A stretch of DNA of 64,000 nucleotides from the NCBI RefSeq assembly GCF_000328475.2, contig NC_026480.1, forward strand, positions 1,178,001 through 1,242,000, written 5' to 3'. The translations under genes and the position numbers were made by a program. Shown here piece by piece: positions 50,614-60,655 of this stretch. Each line of letters opens with the position of its first letter. Positions within the stretch are counted from its first letter, which is position 1. The stretch is from Mycosarcoma maydis. Lineage: Eukaryota; Basidiomycota; Ustilaginomycetes; Ustilaginales. A model generated the notes under the pieces. That model worked only from the letters and a program-made list of their open reading frames with translations, was not told where the DNA came from and ran no database searches.

Positions 50614-51440
50614 TCATTCGTCCTTTCCGCCCTTCTTCACCGTCGTTGCAGGTGACAACAGCCGGACGATGCGCAGCATCATGTCGAACGCGAGCAAAGT
50701 GGGTATCAAGCAGAAAGGAACGTAATTTCTGTCGTGGTAGCAATATCCAGACCTTGGTCAGCTGGTGCTGGACACGATACTAATCGTGAAGATCGCATGG
50801 TACTTACTGAAGGAGGCCGCTGATCTGAGTCGATGTGAGATCGTCACCGTCCATTCCGAATAGGACACTGCAGATGCATTGGAGTGTTGAAGAAGCAGCT
50901 GTTTTGCGCGGCGAATATCGGCGAGATCAGCCGACCAACCTTCCATGTCGAACCCATCTACGGAAGCACAAGCTCGACACTTACCTAGTGTACCATAGCA
51001 TATCATTAGAGGATAGGTGCGTTTATCATCTGCAGTTTATATCGCTCAAGACATCACGGGTTTGTCGATCAGCTCTTCCCACTGATCCCAACTGAAGGCT
51101 CGTCTACAAACTCACCCTTCCACAGACCCCAAAGAGCGACCACAAAGCAAGGGATCTGGAACACTGTTTCGCTCGCCAGCAATACTCGGAACCAGACATG
51201 ATCTGACGAGCGCCTTTGCGCGGCTAACAGGAACGGATCCCTGGACGTCGTCAAGTAGTCCTGCAAAACATTTCGCAATGCTTTCGGAAACAGTCGTTGC
51301 GAGTACGGTGGATACGTCAATTGCGCATCGATCGCCAGCGATGCCACAAGGTGGATGCCAAAGTACGCCAGGTACAGCACGTCTATTGGTCGCTCTGTTA
51401 GCGTCCTGGCTCGCACTGTGGATGTTGTGAGAGCCGACAT
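50614..51440 (-). CDS. EXPERA-domain membrane protein, TMEM97/sigma-2 receptor type
   Basis: Four exons: 51116-51440, 50985-51029, 50808-50898 and 50614-50752, with introns of 86, 86 and 55 bases. The joined protein has 199 residues and four membrane helices. It follows TMEM97 along its length: RPIDVLYLAYFGIHL, DYLTTSRDPFLL (compare the family's K-D-P-L-L), FRVLLASETVFQIPCFVVAL, an exon-2 segment YPLMICYGTLAA, and the last exon NYVPFCLIPTLLAFDMMLRI. It ends in a lysine-rich VKKGGKDE. TMEM97 is an ER/lysosome sterol-handling protein. The last splice acceptor (gaccaag) is unusual but is the only nearby site I found that keeps the conserved frame. Confidence 0.82.
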
Positions 51441-51788
51441 TCTGTGCAAAGTTAGGAAGCGGTGGTAGGCAAGGTTGGTTGGGATCCGATCATGATTCCA
51501 GAATGTGGCTCGTTCGCGTCCAGAATAAAAAAGTTCGGATTCTTGATTTTCACTCACCACTGCGAGCGACTCTCAGCTTCGATGAAGACTCAACAAACTC
51601 AAGAGACAATCAGTCCATCCCAATCACGAATGGCTCTCAAGACTCACGATTCATCAACAGCGTGGCCTGTCTTTCTCCAAGTACAGGCAGACAAGACGGA
51701 CAGTTGGTTGAAGCAATAATGAGAGATTGAGCAACAATAACAACGTAAAGCAAGAAACCCGGTGCCACCAGACAAGCAATTCTGAAAG
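51441..51788. other. intergenic region between TMEM97-like gene and regulator
   Basis: Promoter side of the TMEM97-like gene and the 3' flank of the Zn2Cys6 gene. No gene supported. Confidence 0.6.
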
Positions 51789-54029
51789 CTATATATTGGC
51801 TGGCTCATTGCGACCATGTGCCATGGTGTTCGAGCCCATTTGAGTTTCGAGAAAGGCATTCAGGTCAAAAGGGCTGGCTGCCACCCCGGTCGAAGCAGGG
51901 GTCTTTTGTGCTGATGAGACCGGAGGCGGACTCGTGAATGTAGGAGCTGATGCTGTATTGACGAAGGGCAGACCTGCAAAAAGGTCAGTCATCGAGCCAT
52001 CAAAAGCAGCCATACCATCTGCGCCTGGTGTGTTCCAAGAAGTCACAGTACCCATTGCTGCAGAGGGACCCTCGCCTCCCCCAACACCATCATGGCCATT
52101 CCATGGCAGCTCTGTGACATCTGCAACCAGTGCCGCTGTAGCAGCGGGGTCTTGGAACGCAGCAGCTGGCTCGAACACTCCCGAGAAACGGGCTCGCTCG
52201 TGCCTTAATTTAATTTCGTTCGTTGGGCCAAGACCCGGGATCATCTCGAATTCTGTGTAGAGGTTCGATAGGCTCTTGCGCATCCTCGCAGCTTCAGCTT
52301 GGGTATCAGGATGGCACTGATATGTGCTGAACGCATATACTTGTCTGCCTGCCTTGGACAGCAGATCCGCCGTGAGCTCGTGCAATCTCGCTTTAAACGT
52401 CAGCTTGGCCATCTCGAACGCGTAGTATGCACCGCGCTTGATAGAGCTGCGGAAAGCAATCGAGCTATAGTCAAGCAGATTGACAGAAGCAAACGATGGA
52501 GGGATTGTGATGGCGGCTAGCTGAGGCGAGACCTCGGACATTCGGTCAAAAGCATCCAAAAACATCGAATCCACTCGCTGACGAGCCCGCAGGTATAGGT
52601 TGCTTTCTTGACGCGAGCTGTTGGCTGGACGTTGCAGACCGTGAGCTCGTACCATGGCGTGGATGCATTGGTACTGGCTCAACAGCAGCAAGTGAAGAAA
52701 TGCTTTTCGTACGACGATCGAGATAATGTCTTCGCTCGTATTGTCGTACGGGATGAGCTCCCGTAGCGAAGAGCCGTTGCTCTCGGTGGCAGACGCATTC
52801 CAACGCAGTGCTTCTGGCATCTGCTTTTCGAAGCGGTCAAGCTGTTCGAGTACTTCGAGGATTGCAGAAGGCGAAATGCCGAGCCGGCGAGACTTGGCCA
52901 CACAGATCGAGAGATTGTTGGTGCGCAGTACGGAAGCCAAGACGGAGAGCTGCCATGCCCATTGATTCCCGATGGGACCGCCGAGATCTGCCATCATGGC
53001 GTCGGGATCGATATCCTCTTGCAGGAGCTGATGTCGGTTGAAAAGGTCAAAGCTGCGAATAACGTCGTTGGTGGCAGCGACTGCGAGAACAAGCGGCATA
53101 CGTTCGTCGTTGACCTCGCACAACGTACTGCGGGACGCCGTGCGGTACTTGAGCCTTTGTGCTTTGACCACGGGATCCTCTTTGGAGCGATTGAAACCGT
53201 GATGGATGAGAAGCCGAATCATTTTGGTGTGGCTCATTGGATGGACAAAGCCCGCATCGAGACTCGAGTTGGTCGCCTCTTCGACGCTCTTGTTGCGGGC
53301 AGGTACATCAAATGTGAGCAAAATGGCTTCCAACACATCCAAGGCTACGGTAATGTCTTTTGTACATGCCTGTGATACCAGCTTTTCGAGGCGTCGGTAG
53401 ATGCGTGCCTGTAGTTCGAAGCGGTGCGAAGCGTAGCTGAGCTGCACAACGCCAACGCAGGCGACTGCCAGGATGATGATGTCGGCGGGAGGAAACATGT
53501 CATAATCTGCTGAGGAGGATGCCACGCCTTCTTGCTTGGTGAGATAGCGACGGTACCTCGGGTGAAAATGACGTGGATTGACGGCGGGGTTGCACCAGTA
53601 CGTTGTGCGAAAGTGAGACGAGACGGCATCGTCTAGGACTGAGCGAGTGAGACCACGGATGTTGAGCATGTCCTGTTCGTTGGCAGGTCCAGGTGTCGCC
53701 AAAGGATCCGGCACCGGTGCAGAGCCGGCTTCACGAGCCTGCACTGGAGGACCATCAGACTCGGAGCCACTCTGCCCTGTATCCGAGGCCCTCCGCTTCT
53801 TGCTCGCCGCAGTCGATGTTGCTGGGATCGGATCCGTGCTGGGGCCGGCATCTGTGTCGGAGGCGTTGGCGTTGGAACGCGAGTCGTTAGTTATGATACA
53901 GTCGTACCCGCGCGTGTAGCAGTAAGAGCACAGCGAGACGCCTTCAGCATTGCGCTGATCTTTATCGCATTTGACCTTTTTGCGATGGCATGGGTCGCAC
54001 GAAGCTCGGGGCATTCCACGTTTCCCCAT
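51789..54029 (-). CDS. Zn2Cys6 fungal transcription factor
   Basis: A 746-residue nuclear regulator. The binuclear zinc cluster starts near residue 10: C-D-P-C, six residues to C, then C-S-Y-C and six to C (ASCDPCHRKKVKCDKD ... CSYCYTRGYDC), with a longer than usual loop between Cys 3 and Cys 4. A Ser/Ala-rich linker follows. The fungal-specific regulatory domain spans about 130-620 (AVACVGVVQLSYASHRFELQARIY marks a helical core; shown here in part). The C-terminal 120 residues are Gly/Ala/Pro-rich and probably activating. The target genes are unknown. It is divergent from the peroxisomal AhpD-like gene. Confidence 0.92.
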   Translation of the reverse strand: MGKRGMPRASCDPCHRKKVKCDKDQRNAEGVSLCSYCYTRGYDCIITNDSRSNANASDTDAGPSTDPIPATSTAASKKRRASDTGQSGSESDGPPVQAREAGSAPVPDPLATPGPANEQDMLNIRGLTRSVLDDAVSSHFRTTYWCNPAVNPRHFHPRYRRYLTKQEGVASSSADYDMFPPADIIILAVACVGVVQLSYASHRFELQARIYRRLEKLVSQACTKDITVALDVLEAILLTFDVPARNKSVEEATNSSLDAGFVHPMSHTKMIRLLIHHGFNRSKEDPVVKAQRLKYRTASRSTLCEVNDERMPLVLAVAATNDVIRSFDLFNRHQLLQEDIDPDAMMADLGGPIGNQWAWQLSVLASVLRTNNLSICVAKSRRLGISPSAILEVLEQLDRFEKQMPEALRWNASATESNGSSLRELIPYDNTSEDIISIVVRKAFLHLLLLSQYQCIHAMVRAHGLQRPANSSRQESNLYLRARQRVDSMFLDAFDRMSEVSPQLAAITIPPSFASVNLLDYSSIAFRSSIKRGAYYAFEMAKLTFKARLHELTADLLSKAGRQVYAFSTYQCHPDTQAEAARMRKSLSNLYTEFEMIPGLGPTNEIKLRHERARFSGVFEPAAAFQDPAATAALVADVTELPWNGHDGVGGGEGPSAAMGTVTSWNTPGADGMAAFDGSMTDLFAGLPFVNTASAPTFTSPPPVSSAQKTPASTGVAASPFDLNAFLETQMGSNTMAHGRNEPANI

Positions 54030-54801
54030 GGCGGCGAAGCAGTCTGGGAAGCAAATATTTAAGAAACCGTTATGTCGGTCTGTGCTTGACCCTTAAAGGC
54101 AGCTCTCTTTTCAAGCATCGAGGCCTGCCATTCTTGCGTGACTGACGATTGACGGTGATTTGACATGAGCTGCCGGTATCAAGCCGTAAGAAAAAGATAG
54201 AGCCGGGGACACCAGCCCTATAGGACCGACGTGAGGACAAGAGAGATATACCGTTTACACAGCCTCGCTCGACCTTCTCGCAAGGTTGTTACGTTGGCTG
54301 TGCGGCTGCAAGCGAGGCCGGAGTCACCCGCCACTTTGTCTGGTGTCGGGAAGCGTGGAGGACCGTGAGCCGGGTGTGCCGACGCCCTTATATCGAGATT
54401 CGCGCTCTATCAGGTAGTCTGAATGCCTGTGTCAATATCTGGCGATTGCGAGATGCTGTTCGACACAATCAAAAATCAAAAGGTTGAGATGGTGGGAGCA
54501 AACGGATGAAGAGCGATGGATCCACCTTGTTCCAAATTCGTGATTCGTGATTTGGCCGATTCACGCTAAACTTCGCCTCAACTTAGCCGCCTTACGCGAT
54601 ACGCAGCCGCAATCGTGTCACTCTAACATCTCTTGGAATGTGCACGGTGCAGTCACGAGTCATAAGTTAAGTGGGATGAAGACCGGCTGAGGAACTTGCG
54701 TCTAACCGCGTTAGCCGGTCAGGGCGAGTCTCGCTCCTTCTTGCTGACCACCTCCTTCCTTCCATTGTTACGTTCACCGCACAGCATTCCGCAACGTCAA
54801 C
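54030..54801. other. divergent intergenic region (regulator / AhpD-like)
   Basis: Contains the tandem motif ATTCGTGATTCGTGATTT at 54536-54553 and AGTCACGAGTC near 54652. No gene seen. Confidence 0.7.
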
Positions 54802-55848
54802 ATGCCGAAAAGCCGCTCACTTCCTCCTACGCTTAAGCAGCTCCTTCAACAGCCCACGTTTCCCGCCCGAGCTTCAAAGCTGTCAGCATCGAAACAGCTC
54901 CCAGCTGGACGGCAAGCCAACCCTGCGCCCACTCCGAAGCTTACAGCTGTCAGCCAGCACTTCCGTAGCCTTCAGGCAGAGGCCACACAAAAAGGCATCG
55001 GGTGGGGCGAATGGATATCAATCGCAACAGCGACATTATTCACTCTGAACAACCCAGGCAGCCTGCATGCATTGCATCAATTCGCAGCTGGATCCAAGAC
55101 AGAGGACCTGGAGCACAGAACCAACGTGGCTCTTCTGATGCGAGAGACGGGTCTCAAATGCATCGGATTCATAGGTATCCCCAAGGTGATCAACAATCTT
55201 GCTGCGCTGCGAAAGGTGGTAGAAGAGGATGATCAGCTCGTACAGGCGCTGCCGACGCAACCAAGGAGACAGATCGGAAAGGATCGACTTGATGATGTTC
55301 ACAAAGCGGCGTATGGGCTTTGGGACGACATCTATACACCACATTCCGAGAAATTGCTTAAGATTCTCGGCAGCTCGCACCCCGATTTACCTGTCTTCAT
55401 CGTCGAGTCCGAATACGGTCCTTTGTTCTCATCGCCCGCTTCGTTTGCTCTTCCCTCGGACCCAGAGCTAATGAAAACAGAACCGAGCTGGGATGTCAAC
55501 CGTCTACGTACCTCGCTCGTTGCTATTTCGGCACTGAGAGCTCAAGGTGGTGTAGGTCCTCAGGTAACAAGCCACGTTTGGGGTCTGATGAAGGCCAAGG
55601 ACTCGATTAAGCCGGATGATGCTAGCAAGCAGGGCCTCGAGTGGTTGACCACTGAGGAAGGCGCTCTTTGGGTGGTGCGCACTGTTGACAGCGTAAGTAA
55701 CAAGATGCTCGACAAGCTACCTGTCTGGCTGCTCAGAAATACTCACCTTCTGGTGTCTTTTTATGAACTCCACGCACAAACACAGCTATGTGAAGCCATC
55801 GAAGGAGCCGAAGAATTCGAAGGACAGGGCAAAGACAGTAAGCTTTGA
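54802..55848 (+). CDS. peroxisomal AhpD/carboxymuconolactone-decarboxylase-like protein (Pxp2 type)
   Basis: A 348-residue soluble protein ending GKDSKL, a canonical PTS1, so it should be imported into peroxisomes. The central part is helical, with WGEWISIATATLFTLNNPGSL and the conserved-looking GLKCIGFIGIPKVINNLAAL, which resemble the AhpD-like fold of carboxymuconolactone decarboxylase proteins. Yeast Pxp2 (YJR111C) is a peroxisomal member of that group. No clear C-x-x-C redox pair is present, so a peroxidase activity is doubtful. The N-terminal 55 residues are basic and Pro/Gln-rich. The function is unknown. Convergent with the 5-phosphatase, 63 bases apart. Confidence 0.72.
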   Translation: MPKSRSLPPTLKQLLQQPTFPARASKLSASKQLPAGRQANPAPTPKLTAVSQHFRSLQAEATQKGIGWGEWISIATATLFTLNNPGSLHALHQFAAGSKTEDLEHRTNVALLMRETGLKCIGFIGIPKVINNLAALRKVVEEDDQLVQALPTQPRRQIGKDRLDDVHKAAYGLWDDIYTPHSEKLLKILGSSHPDLPVFIVESEYGPLFSSPASFALPSDPELMKTEPSWDVNRLRTSLVAISALRAQGGVGPQVTSHVWGLMKAKDSIKPDDASKQGLEWLTTEEGALWVVRTVDSVSNKMLDKLPVWLLRNTHLLVSFYELHAQTQLCEAIEGAEEFEGQGKDSKL

Positions 55849-55911
55849 TAGCATCCCAAACAGTAGCATGCATTTCTCGTCGGAAAATTCGTCGGTACAA
55901 GCGCAAAATCT

Positions 55912-57543
55912 CTACGACCTGGACTGAGAGAACCACCAAGCAGTAATGACGCCGATAACAAACACCTCGATGAGACCTCCAGCCAGACTTCCTCCGCCTG
56001 CTAACAGCAGCAGGCTCCAGATGTATCCAATGAGTCTATCGAGCACTACTCCACTTGTGGAGAGCACAATACGTTGGGAAGAGGCGAGCGGCTCGAAGGG
56101 GTTCAAGGATGAAAGCGACGCCGAAGAAGGGCTGTTAGGCGGAAGACGCAGCAACGCAGTGATGGGTTTGTGATCCGAATGGGTGTACTGCATGATGCTG
56201 CGATAGAATTCGACCTCGACACCGTGTCGATCGTTGTCCTCCTTTGCGGGCGCTGAGGCCCAAAGGATGCGATCAGTCCAACCTGGAATACGCTTCTTGC
56301 TGAGCGTCTGTCCCTCAAGTGCTTCCGACGTAACACCAGCGTTCTTCTTTTTGGTCTTCTTGCTAGGTCTCGAGACGACGTACTTATAGGTGGGAGGTAT
56401 GCCTGTTTCGGCAATGGAAAGCTCGGTGAGGCCGTGGAAGGCCTTCGGCGGCTCGGCCAAGCGCTGGTGACTGAGTTGGTCGTGATCTGCGAGCAGCGAC
56501 CAATCTCCTACCTCGAGAGCCTTAGCCAGTGTCTCCTTTGTGAGTTCGGAAGATGACTTCTCACCCGTGATGTAACTCTTTCCCAAGGCAACACGATGGT
56601 TGAGGTCTCCAAACACAAAGAGATGAGTTGTGTCGTACACCGTGTAGCTCTTTTTGTCGAGAGGCTTGATCTTGCTGGAAATCTTGTCGGAGGTGACTTT
56701 TGCGTGTTGCTCTTTGAGTGCATCCATATCGCTGGGTTGCAATGGTTTTTGATTGGCGTCTTGAAGAACAGGTAGCCTTTGCACGCTAGAGGGGTCGAAC
56801 ACCATCCGTTGAACAATCTGCTGCCAGTCCTTGTTTCGTCGCGGCACATTATGGTCGTGAGCCGCTAGATGAGCACTGACAAACGTCAGAACTTCATCAG
56901 GTCCTTTCCCGTCTGCTGCAGCAACGACGACACGGGCACCTACAGCACCCTTGTTTCCCATAACTCCTGCAATACCAGTGCCAACTGTGGCGGTGCGTAT
57001 CTCCTTGACTCGATGCGCCGCACTCTTTGCGCTTTTCGAGGCTGCCTGCGAGATCGAAAAAGCAGGTCGTTCACGAGCGTACACGAAGAGAGCGATACCA
57101 ACAAGGTCGACCCTGCACAACAGGGGGTAGCCTTCGGGACCGCCCCCTTCGTCCAAACTGGCATATAGCCCGGAGCCAGAGACGACGGCTTGGTGAGGTC
57201 GAATAGTTCGGCGAATATCGAGATCCGTATTGTAGAGCGCCGTGGCACCCGTTCCAGATAGACCGGTATGAAGTGGGATGAGCTCCTGAAAGCCCACTGC
57301 GTAGAAGTCCGGTGCTTCGCGCGGCAGCGACGGATGGGTGGAAAGCGCTCTAGGGTTCGTAGATTTGTATACATCGGCTTGGAGTACCTTCCTGTTAGTC
57401 AGGGGCTGAGATGATACGGGCACTACTTGCTTCTGCTCGGCCGTGGGAATGAGCCACGGTGTCAGATCGTGGCGGGTGGTCTCGGCGCCAGCCAGGTTCG
57501 CGTTGTAGGATGCAATCTGCACCCTCAAGCCGTTTGCGCTCAT
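55912..57543 (-). CDS. inositol polyphosphate 5-phosphatase with C-terminal membrane helix
   Basis: A 543-residue protein of the IPPc (endonuclease/exonuclease/phosphatase) family. The N-terminal strand is VQIASYNANLAG. The catalytic set is visible: YAVGFQELIPL, FVSAHLAAHDHNVPRRNKDW, LFVFGDLNHRVALG, KKRIPGWTDRILW and YTHSDHKPITALL. These enzymes remove the 5-phosphate from phosphoinositides or soluble inositol phosphates. A hydrophobic segment near the end (about 505-540) suggests membrane anchoring by the tail. I used the ATG at 57543; the frame is open upstream but has no ATG there and no domain. A PTEN- or SAC-like partner domain is absent. Confidence 0.9.
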   Translation of the reverse strand: MSANGLRVQIASYNANLAGAETTRHDLTPWLIPTAEQKQVVPVSSQPLTNRKVLQADVYKSTNPRALSTHPSLPREAPDFYAVGFQELIPLHTGLSGTGATALYNTDLDIRRTIRPHQAVVSGSGLYASLDEGGGPEGYPLLCRVDLVGIALFVYARERPAFSISQAASKSAKSAAHRVKEIRTATVGTGIAGVMGNKGAVGARVVVAAADGKGPDEVLTFVSAHLAAHDHNVPRRNKDWQQIVQRMVFDPSSVQRLPVLQDANQKPLQPSDMDALKEQHAKVTSDKISSKIKPLDKKSYTVYDTTHLFVFGDLNHRVALGKSYITGEKSSSELTKETLAKALEVGDWSLLADHDQLSHQRLAEPPKAFHGLTELSIAETGIPPTYKYVVSRPSKKTKKKNAGVTSEALEGQTLSKKRIPGWTDRILWASAPAKEDNDRHGVEVEFYRSIMQYTHSDHKPITALLRLPPNSPSSASLSSLNPFEPLASSQRIVLSTSGVVLDRLIGYIWSLLLLAGGGSLAGGLIEVFVIGVITAWWFSQSRS

Positions 57544-58206
57544 TGTACAAAAGAGCGGACGGGTCTTGAGCGAATCGGCAACGCTTGGACGAGATCGAAA
57601 CGAGGTGTTCGTCGAAGAAACCGGCCGTTGTTTTATGTAAACGTATCTCACCAGAAGTGATTGTCGAAGGGATGAATGCGGTGGGGGCCAACTTGCTGTT
57701 TCAATCGCATCCACGCCGAAGGGCGTCAGTGGCGGGTGTCATGATGGACTTTCTTGTGCGGGGTATATTCCACAAAACAGCCTCAAAGTGTTGATGATGA
57801 TTATAGGCGAAATGGCGGCTGAAAAAGGCTTCTGTTGGCCGACGTCCATGTCCCACGGTTCACAGTTCACGATCCACGGTCGGTAGTCACGAAAGGCAAA
57901 GATGTCGGATCGCACGGGCTAACAGAGGTACAGCTTCGCCACGGGCTGTGCGCCACGCACGGACTCGTGACTCGTGACTGTATGAAGAAGAGGGAACCGC
58001 GAATCACGAATAAATGCAATAATCGTTTATCACGAATCGTGAATCCTGGTTTCCGCTTTCAGACAAGTCGACTCACGACTCGGTGACAGGATTGGAAGAA
58101 AAGCATCCACAGAATTGTACAGCACAGAGTACAAGCTACAAGCATTCCGGGTCTTACATCTCTTTCTTTTCCATCATTACGCACTCCTCTTCTCAGACTC
58201 GTTACT
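57544..58206. other. divergent intergenic region (5-phosphatase / CCDC47)
   Basis: Rich in motif copies: GTTCACGATCC at 57865, CTCGTGACTCGTGACTG at 57964-57980, GCGAATCACGAATAA at 57999 and TATCACGAATCGTGAATCC at 58028-58046. No gene seen. Confidence 0.75.
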
Positions 58207-59511
58207 ATGGTCGCCGATCAACTCGCTCCCAGAGCCGCATGGCTACCTGCGGGAGCTGTCTTCGCCATGTGGACCATGATGTTGCTTGCATCACCATCGG
58301 CCGCCTTCGAACTACCGCCGTTCCTCAAGTCGGCCATCACAACACAAAACGTCAACAACCTCAATCGGCCTACGGGAGCCACTGCCTATCAGACGAACCA
58401 GCCTTACGATGGTCTCGAATTCCCACTTGTGGGTCGCTTTGTCTTTCGACCTGCGCTTTTCTGGATCGAAGGAGGTGTGCTTGGGTTTTGCTTGCTCTTC
58501 GTACTAATCCACCTTGTAGGCAAGACGCACAACCGTCAGATGGCCAGCAGGTTTGCTTCTGCTGCTCTCCCCACGCTCGAGCAAGAGTTCGCAGTGGTTG
58601 CCAACGATGATGGAAAGAGTCATTTGCTCTGGAACGGCGGCAACTCAGCGTTGATGTTTGCCTCAGGTCGAAGGGGCTGTGCCAGCGTTCACGTCGTTTT
58701 TGACTTTATCCCAAGACACGATCCAATGGAGATCTTGTTCGCTTTCGTCAAGGATGTTGTGATGGCGACAACCACCTCATCGTTCCGCGACACCGTCACT
58801 ATTACTTTCACCCTGCCTCCTACATCCGACAATGTCTCGGGTGTCTTTGCTCTCGTCAACAAAGGCGCATTGCAACACACTCGCAAAGGGCGATTTGACC
58901 TTTCTTTCGCCAAGGTCATCGACTCGGACACTGCAGTCACGTCGCGAGGATTATCGAAGCAGTGGGCCATCATGAGTGAGGCTTCTGAACTCACTGATGG
59001 CTTCCTCGGCGAACCGGACCAGAAGGGCGTTGCACAGCGCGCCAAGCTTGGCCTCGTCGATCTGCTCGATGGTCAAGCTGGAAAATTCCTCGACAGCCTT
59101 GTTCTCACCGACCAGCCTTTCGAACGACCCACCAAAGGCCCCATCCCAGCTGAGAAGCGTCAACGCCTGCTGATTCTCACGTTGCGAGCTCCCAAGTCAA
59201 CTAGCGACGTCCATAAGGCACTCGAGCTACTTCAGTTGGGCTGCAACGTGGTCGACGCCCTCGACCAGAGCATCATCAAGTTGCGCAACGAAACTTTGGC
59301 CAAGCTGCGCAAGACCCGTGCGCAGGTTGACAAGGAATTGCTGGAGGAAGCCACCAAGGAGCAGCGCGAGGCAGAGCAGGAGGCTAAAGAGGAGGCAAAG
59401 CGCAAAGCTGAAAAGGCCAAATTCGATAAGCTCAGCCCTGCAGAACAAGCCAAGCGCAAGGAGGTCGAGAGGAAGCGTGCTATGAAGAAGGGTGCACAGA
59501 AGATCCGATGA
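58207..59511 (+). CDS. CCDC47 homologue (DUF1682 ER membrane protein)
   Basis: A 434-residue ER protein. An N-terminal signal-like hydrophobic segment (about 12-33) and one membrane helix (about 88-108) are followed by a soluble globular domain and a long charged coiled coil at the C-terminus (AKEEAKRKAEKAKFDKLSP...), ending in basic residues MKKGAQKIR. The coil contains the DUF1682 tail pattern LSPAEQAKRKEVERKRAMKK. CCDC47 is part of the PAT complex, which shelters multi-pass membrane proteins during insertion at the ER. Intronless. The SERF gene lies convergently downstream. Confidence 0.88.
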   Translation: MVADQLAPRAAWLPAGAVFAMWTMMLLASPSAAFELPPFLKSAITTQNVNNLNRPTGATAYQTNQPYDGLEFPLVGRFVFRPALFWIEGGVLGFCLLFVLIHLVGKTHNRQMASRFASAALPTLEQEFAVVANDDGKSHLLWNGGNSALMFASGRRGCASVHVVFDFIPRHDPMEILFAFVKDVVMATTTSSFRDTVTITFTLPPTSDNVSGVFALVNKGALQHTRKGRFDLSFAKVIDSDTAVTSRGLSKQWAIMSEASELTDGFLGEPDQKGVAQRAKLGLVDLLDGQAGKFLDSLVLTDQPFERPTKGPIPAEKRQRLLILTLRAPKSTSDVHKALELLQLGCNVVDALDQSIIKLRNETLAKLRKTRAQVDKELLEEATKEQREAEQEAKEEAKRKAEKAKFDKLSPAEQAKRKEVERKRAMKKGAQKIR

Positions 59512-59707
59512 ACGGCGATGGTATCTGAAGCGGTCATCTGTGACCGGGCTTGTGTGAACAATTACGCAGATGCTCTTTGCAATGGAAAAGGGATCGAGGA
59601 AGCTACTGAGACTGTGTTGCGTGGTGGTGACATAGTGGGTCTGCAAAGTCTTGCAAATATGAGAGCGTTCGCGAAGTTGGACGATTTTACATGGGTCGCA
59701 CGTGGTC

Positions 59708-60103
59708 TCAATTTGTCGCTCCAGCTGCCTCCGCTGCTTTTGCTGCCTTGGCCTGTTGCAAAGCCGATGCAAAGAGACGTCAACATCGAGTATGTAAAGA
59801 TCAGCCATGGTGTTTCCGTCGTGTAGCTTTGTGAACATGTCATACTCACCGCCTGCTTGGCTCTGAGGGCTTCGGCGTCTGCTTCCTTCCTCTTTGCTAT
59901 CGAGGTGTTTGACTCGTTGCGCTTGCCTTTGTTTGCGTCAGCCTGTTTCTTTTGGTTCTTGGCACGAGCCAGTTCTCGCTGGTTTCCTCCTGAGGGACGC
60001 GGAACGAGGAGATGAAAGGCATGATAGCATCAGCGCATATTCCATCCTGTCAGTGGTGGTGGAAGAGCAGGACCCAGACACGGATTGCCTACTTACGCGT
60101 CAT
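59708..60103 (-). CDS. SERF-family small protein (4F5 type)
   Basis: Three exons: 60097-60103 (only seven bases, ATGACGC), 59850-59989 and 59708-59752, with introns of 107 and 97 bases (gtaagt...ctcag and gtgagt...aacag). The product has 63 residues. It starts MTRGNQRELARAKNQKKQ and has the family's K-G-K-R block, then an Ala/Lys-rich tail. SERF proteins are highly charged, disordered modifiers of protein aggregation. The M-T-R-G-N-Q-R-E start is the SERF hallmark and appears only when the micro-exon is joined. No reading frame shows it unspliced. Confidence 0.9.
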
Positions 60104-60655
60104 TTCGCCAAAAAAGTGTGGTTGTTGATGCTGAGAATCCGCGTCAGATGTGTGATGTGGTATGGTAGAAGCAAACAGCCAGCCCTGCAGCGCTTGTTCG
60201 TTGGACGCCGCAGCCAGCTTGCGAACGCGGATTGTGTCAAGGACAAAAGAAGAGGGAAGGGAGAGGCAAGCAATCACGATATTGTCAATCACAACCAACG
60301 AACGCGCTTGACCCTTAAGAAAATTCCGCCAGTGTCCGAGTTCCGCGCGGACAATTCAGCTGGAGCAAGCAGTCACGGTCACGAGTAGCGACCCTTGCAA
60401 CCCGCAAGATGAATTCATCCCTTGCTCACACTCTGCATGCAGAGACGGCGGCAAAAGCACCTCAGCTGGCTTTGAGGAGGCACACAGTGAATTGAGATCA
60501 AAAATACAATGATGGTAGCGTAGTAAAAGCTAGATGGGCGAACGGCAGCAGAATCGAAGCAGGGATTAAGTAGAATCGACCGAAAGCACTTTCAAAATAC
60601 TTAATATCAAGAAGCAGTTGATAAATTAGAGCTTAGATGAGCCCAGAGACGAAAT
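60104..60655. other. intergenic region between SERF and SDR genes
   Basis: Promoter side of the SERF gene and the 3' flank of the SDR gene. No gene supported. Confidence 0.6.
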
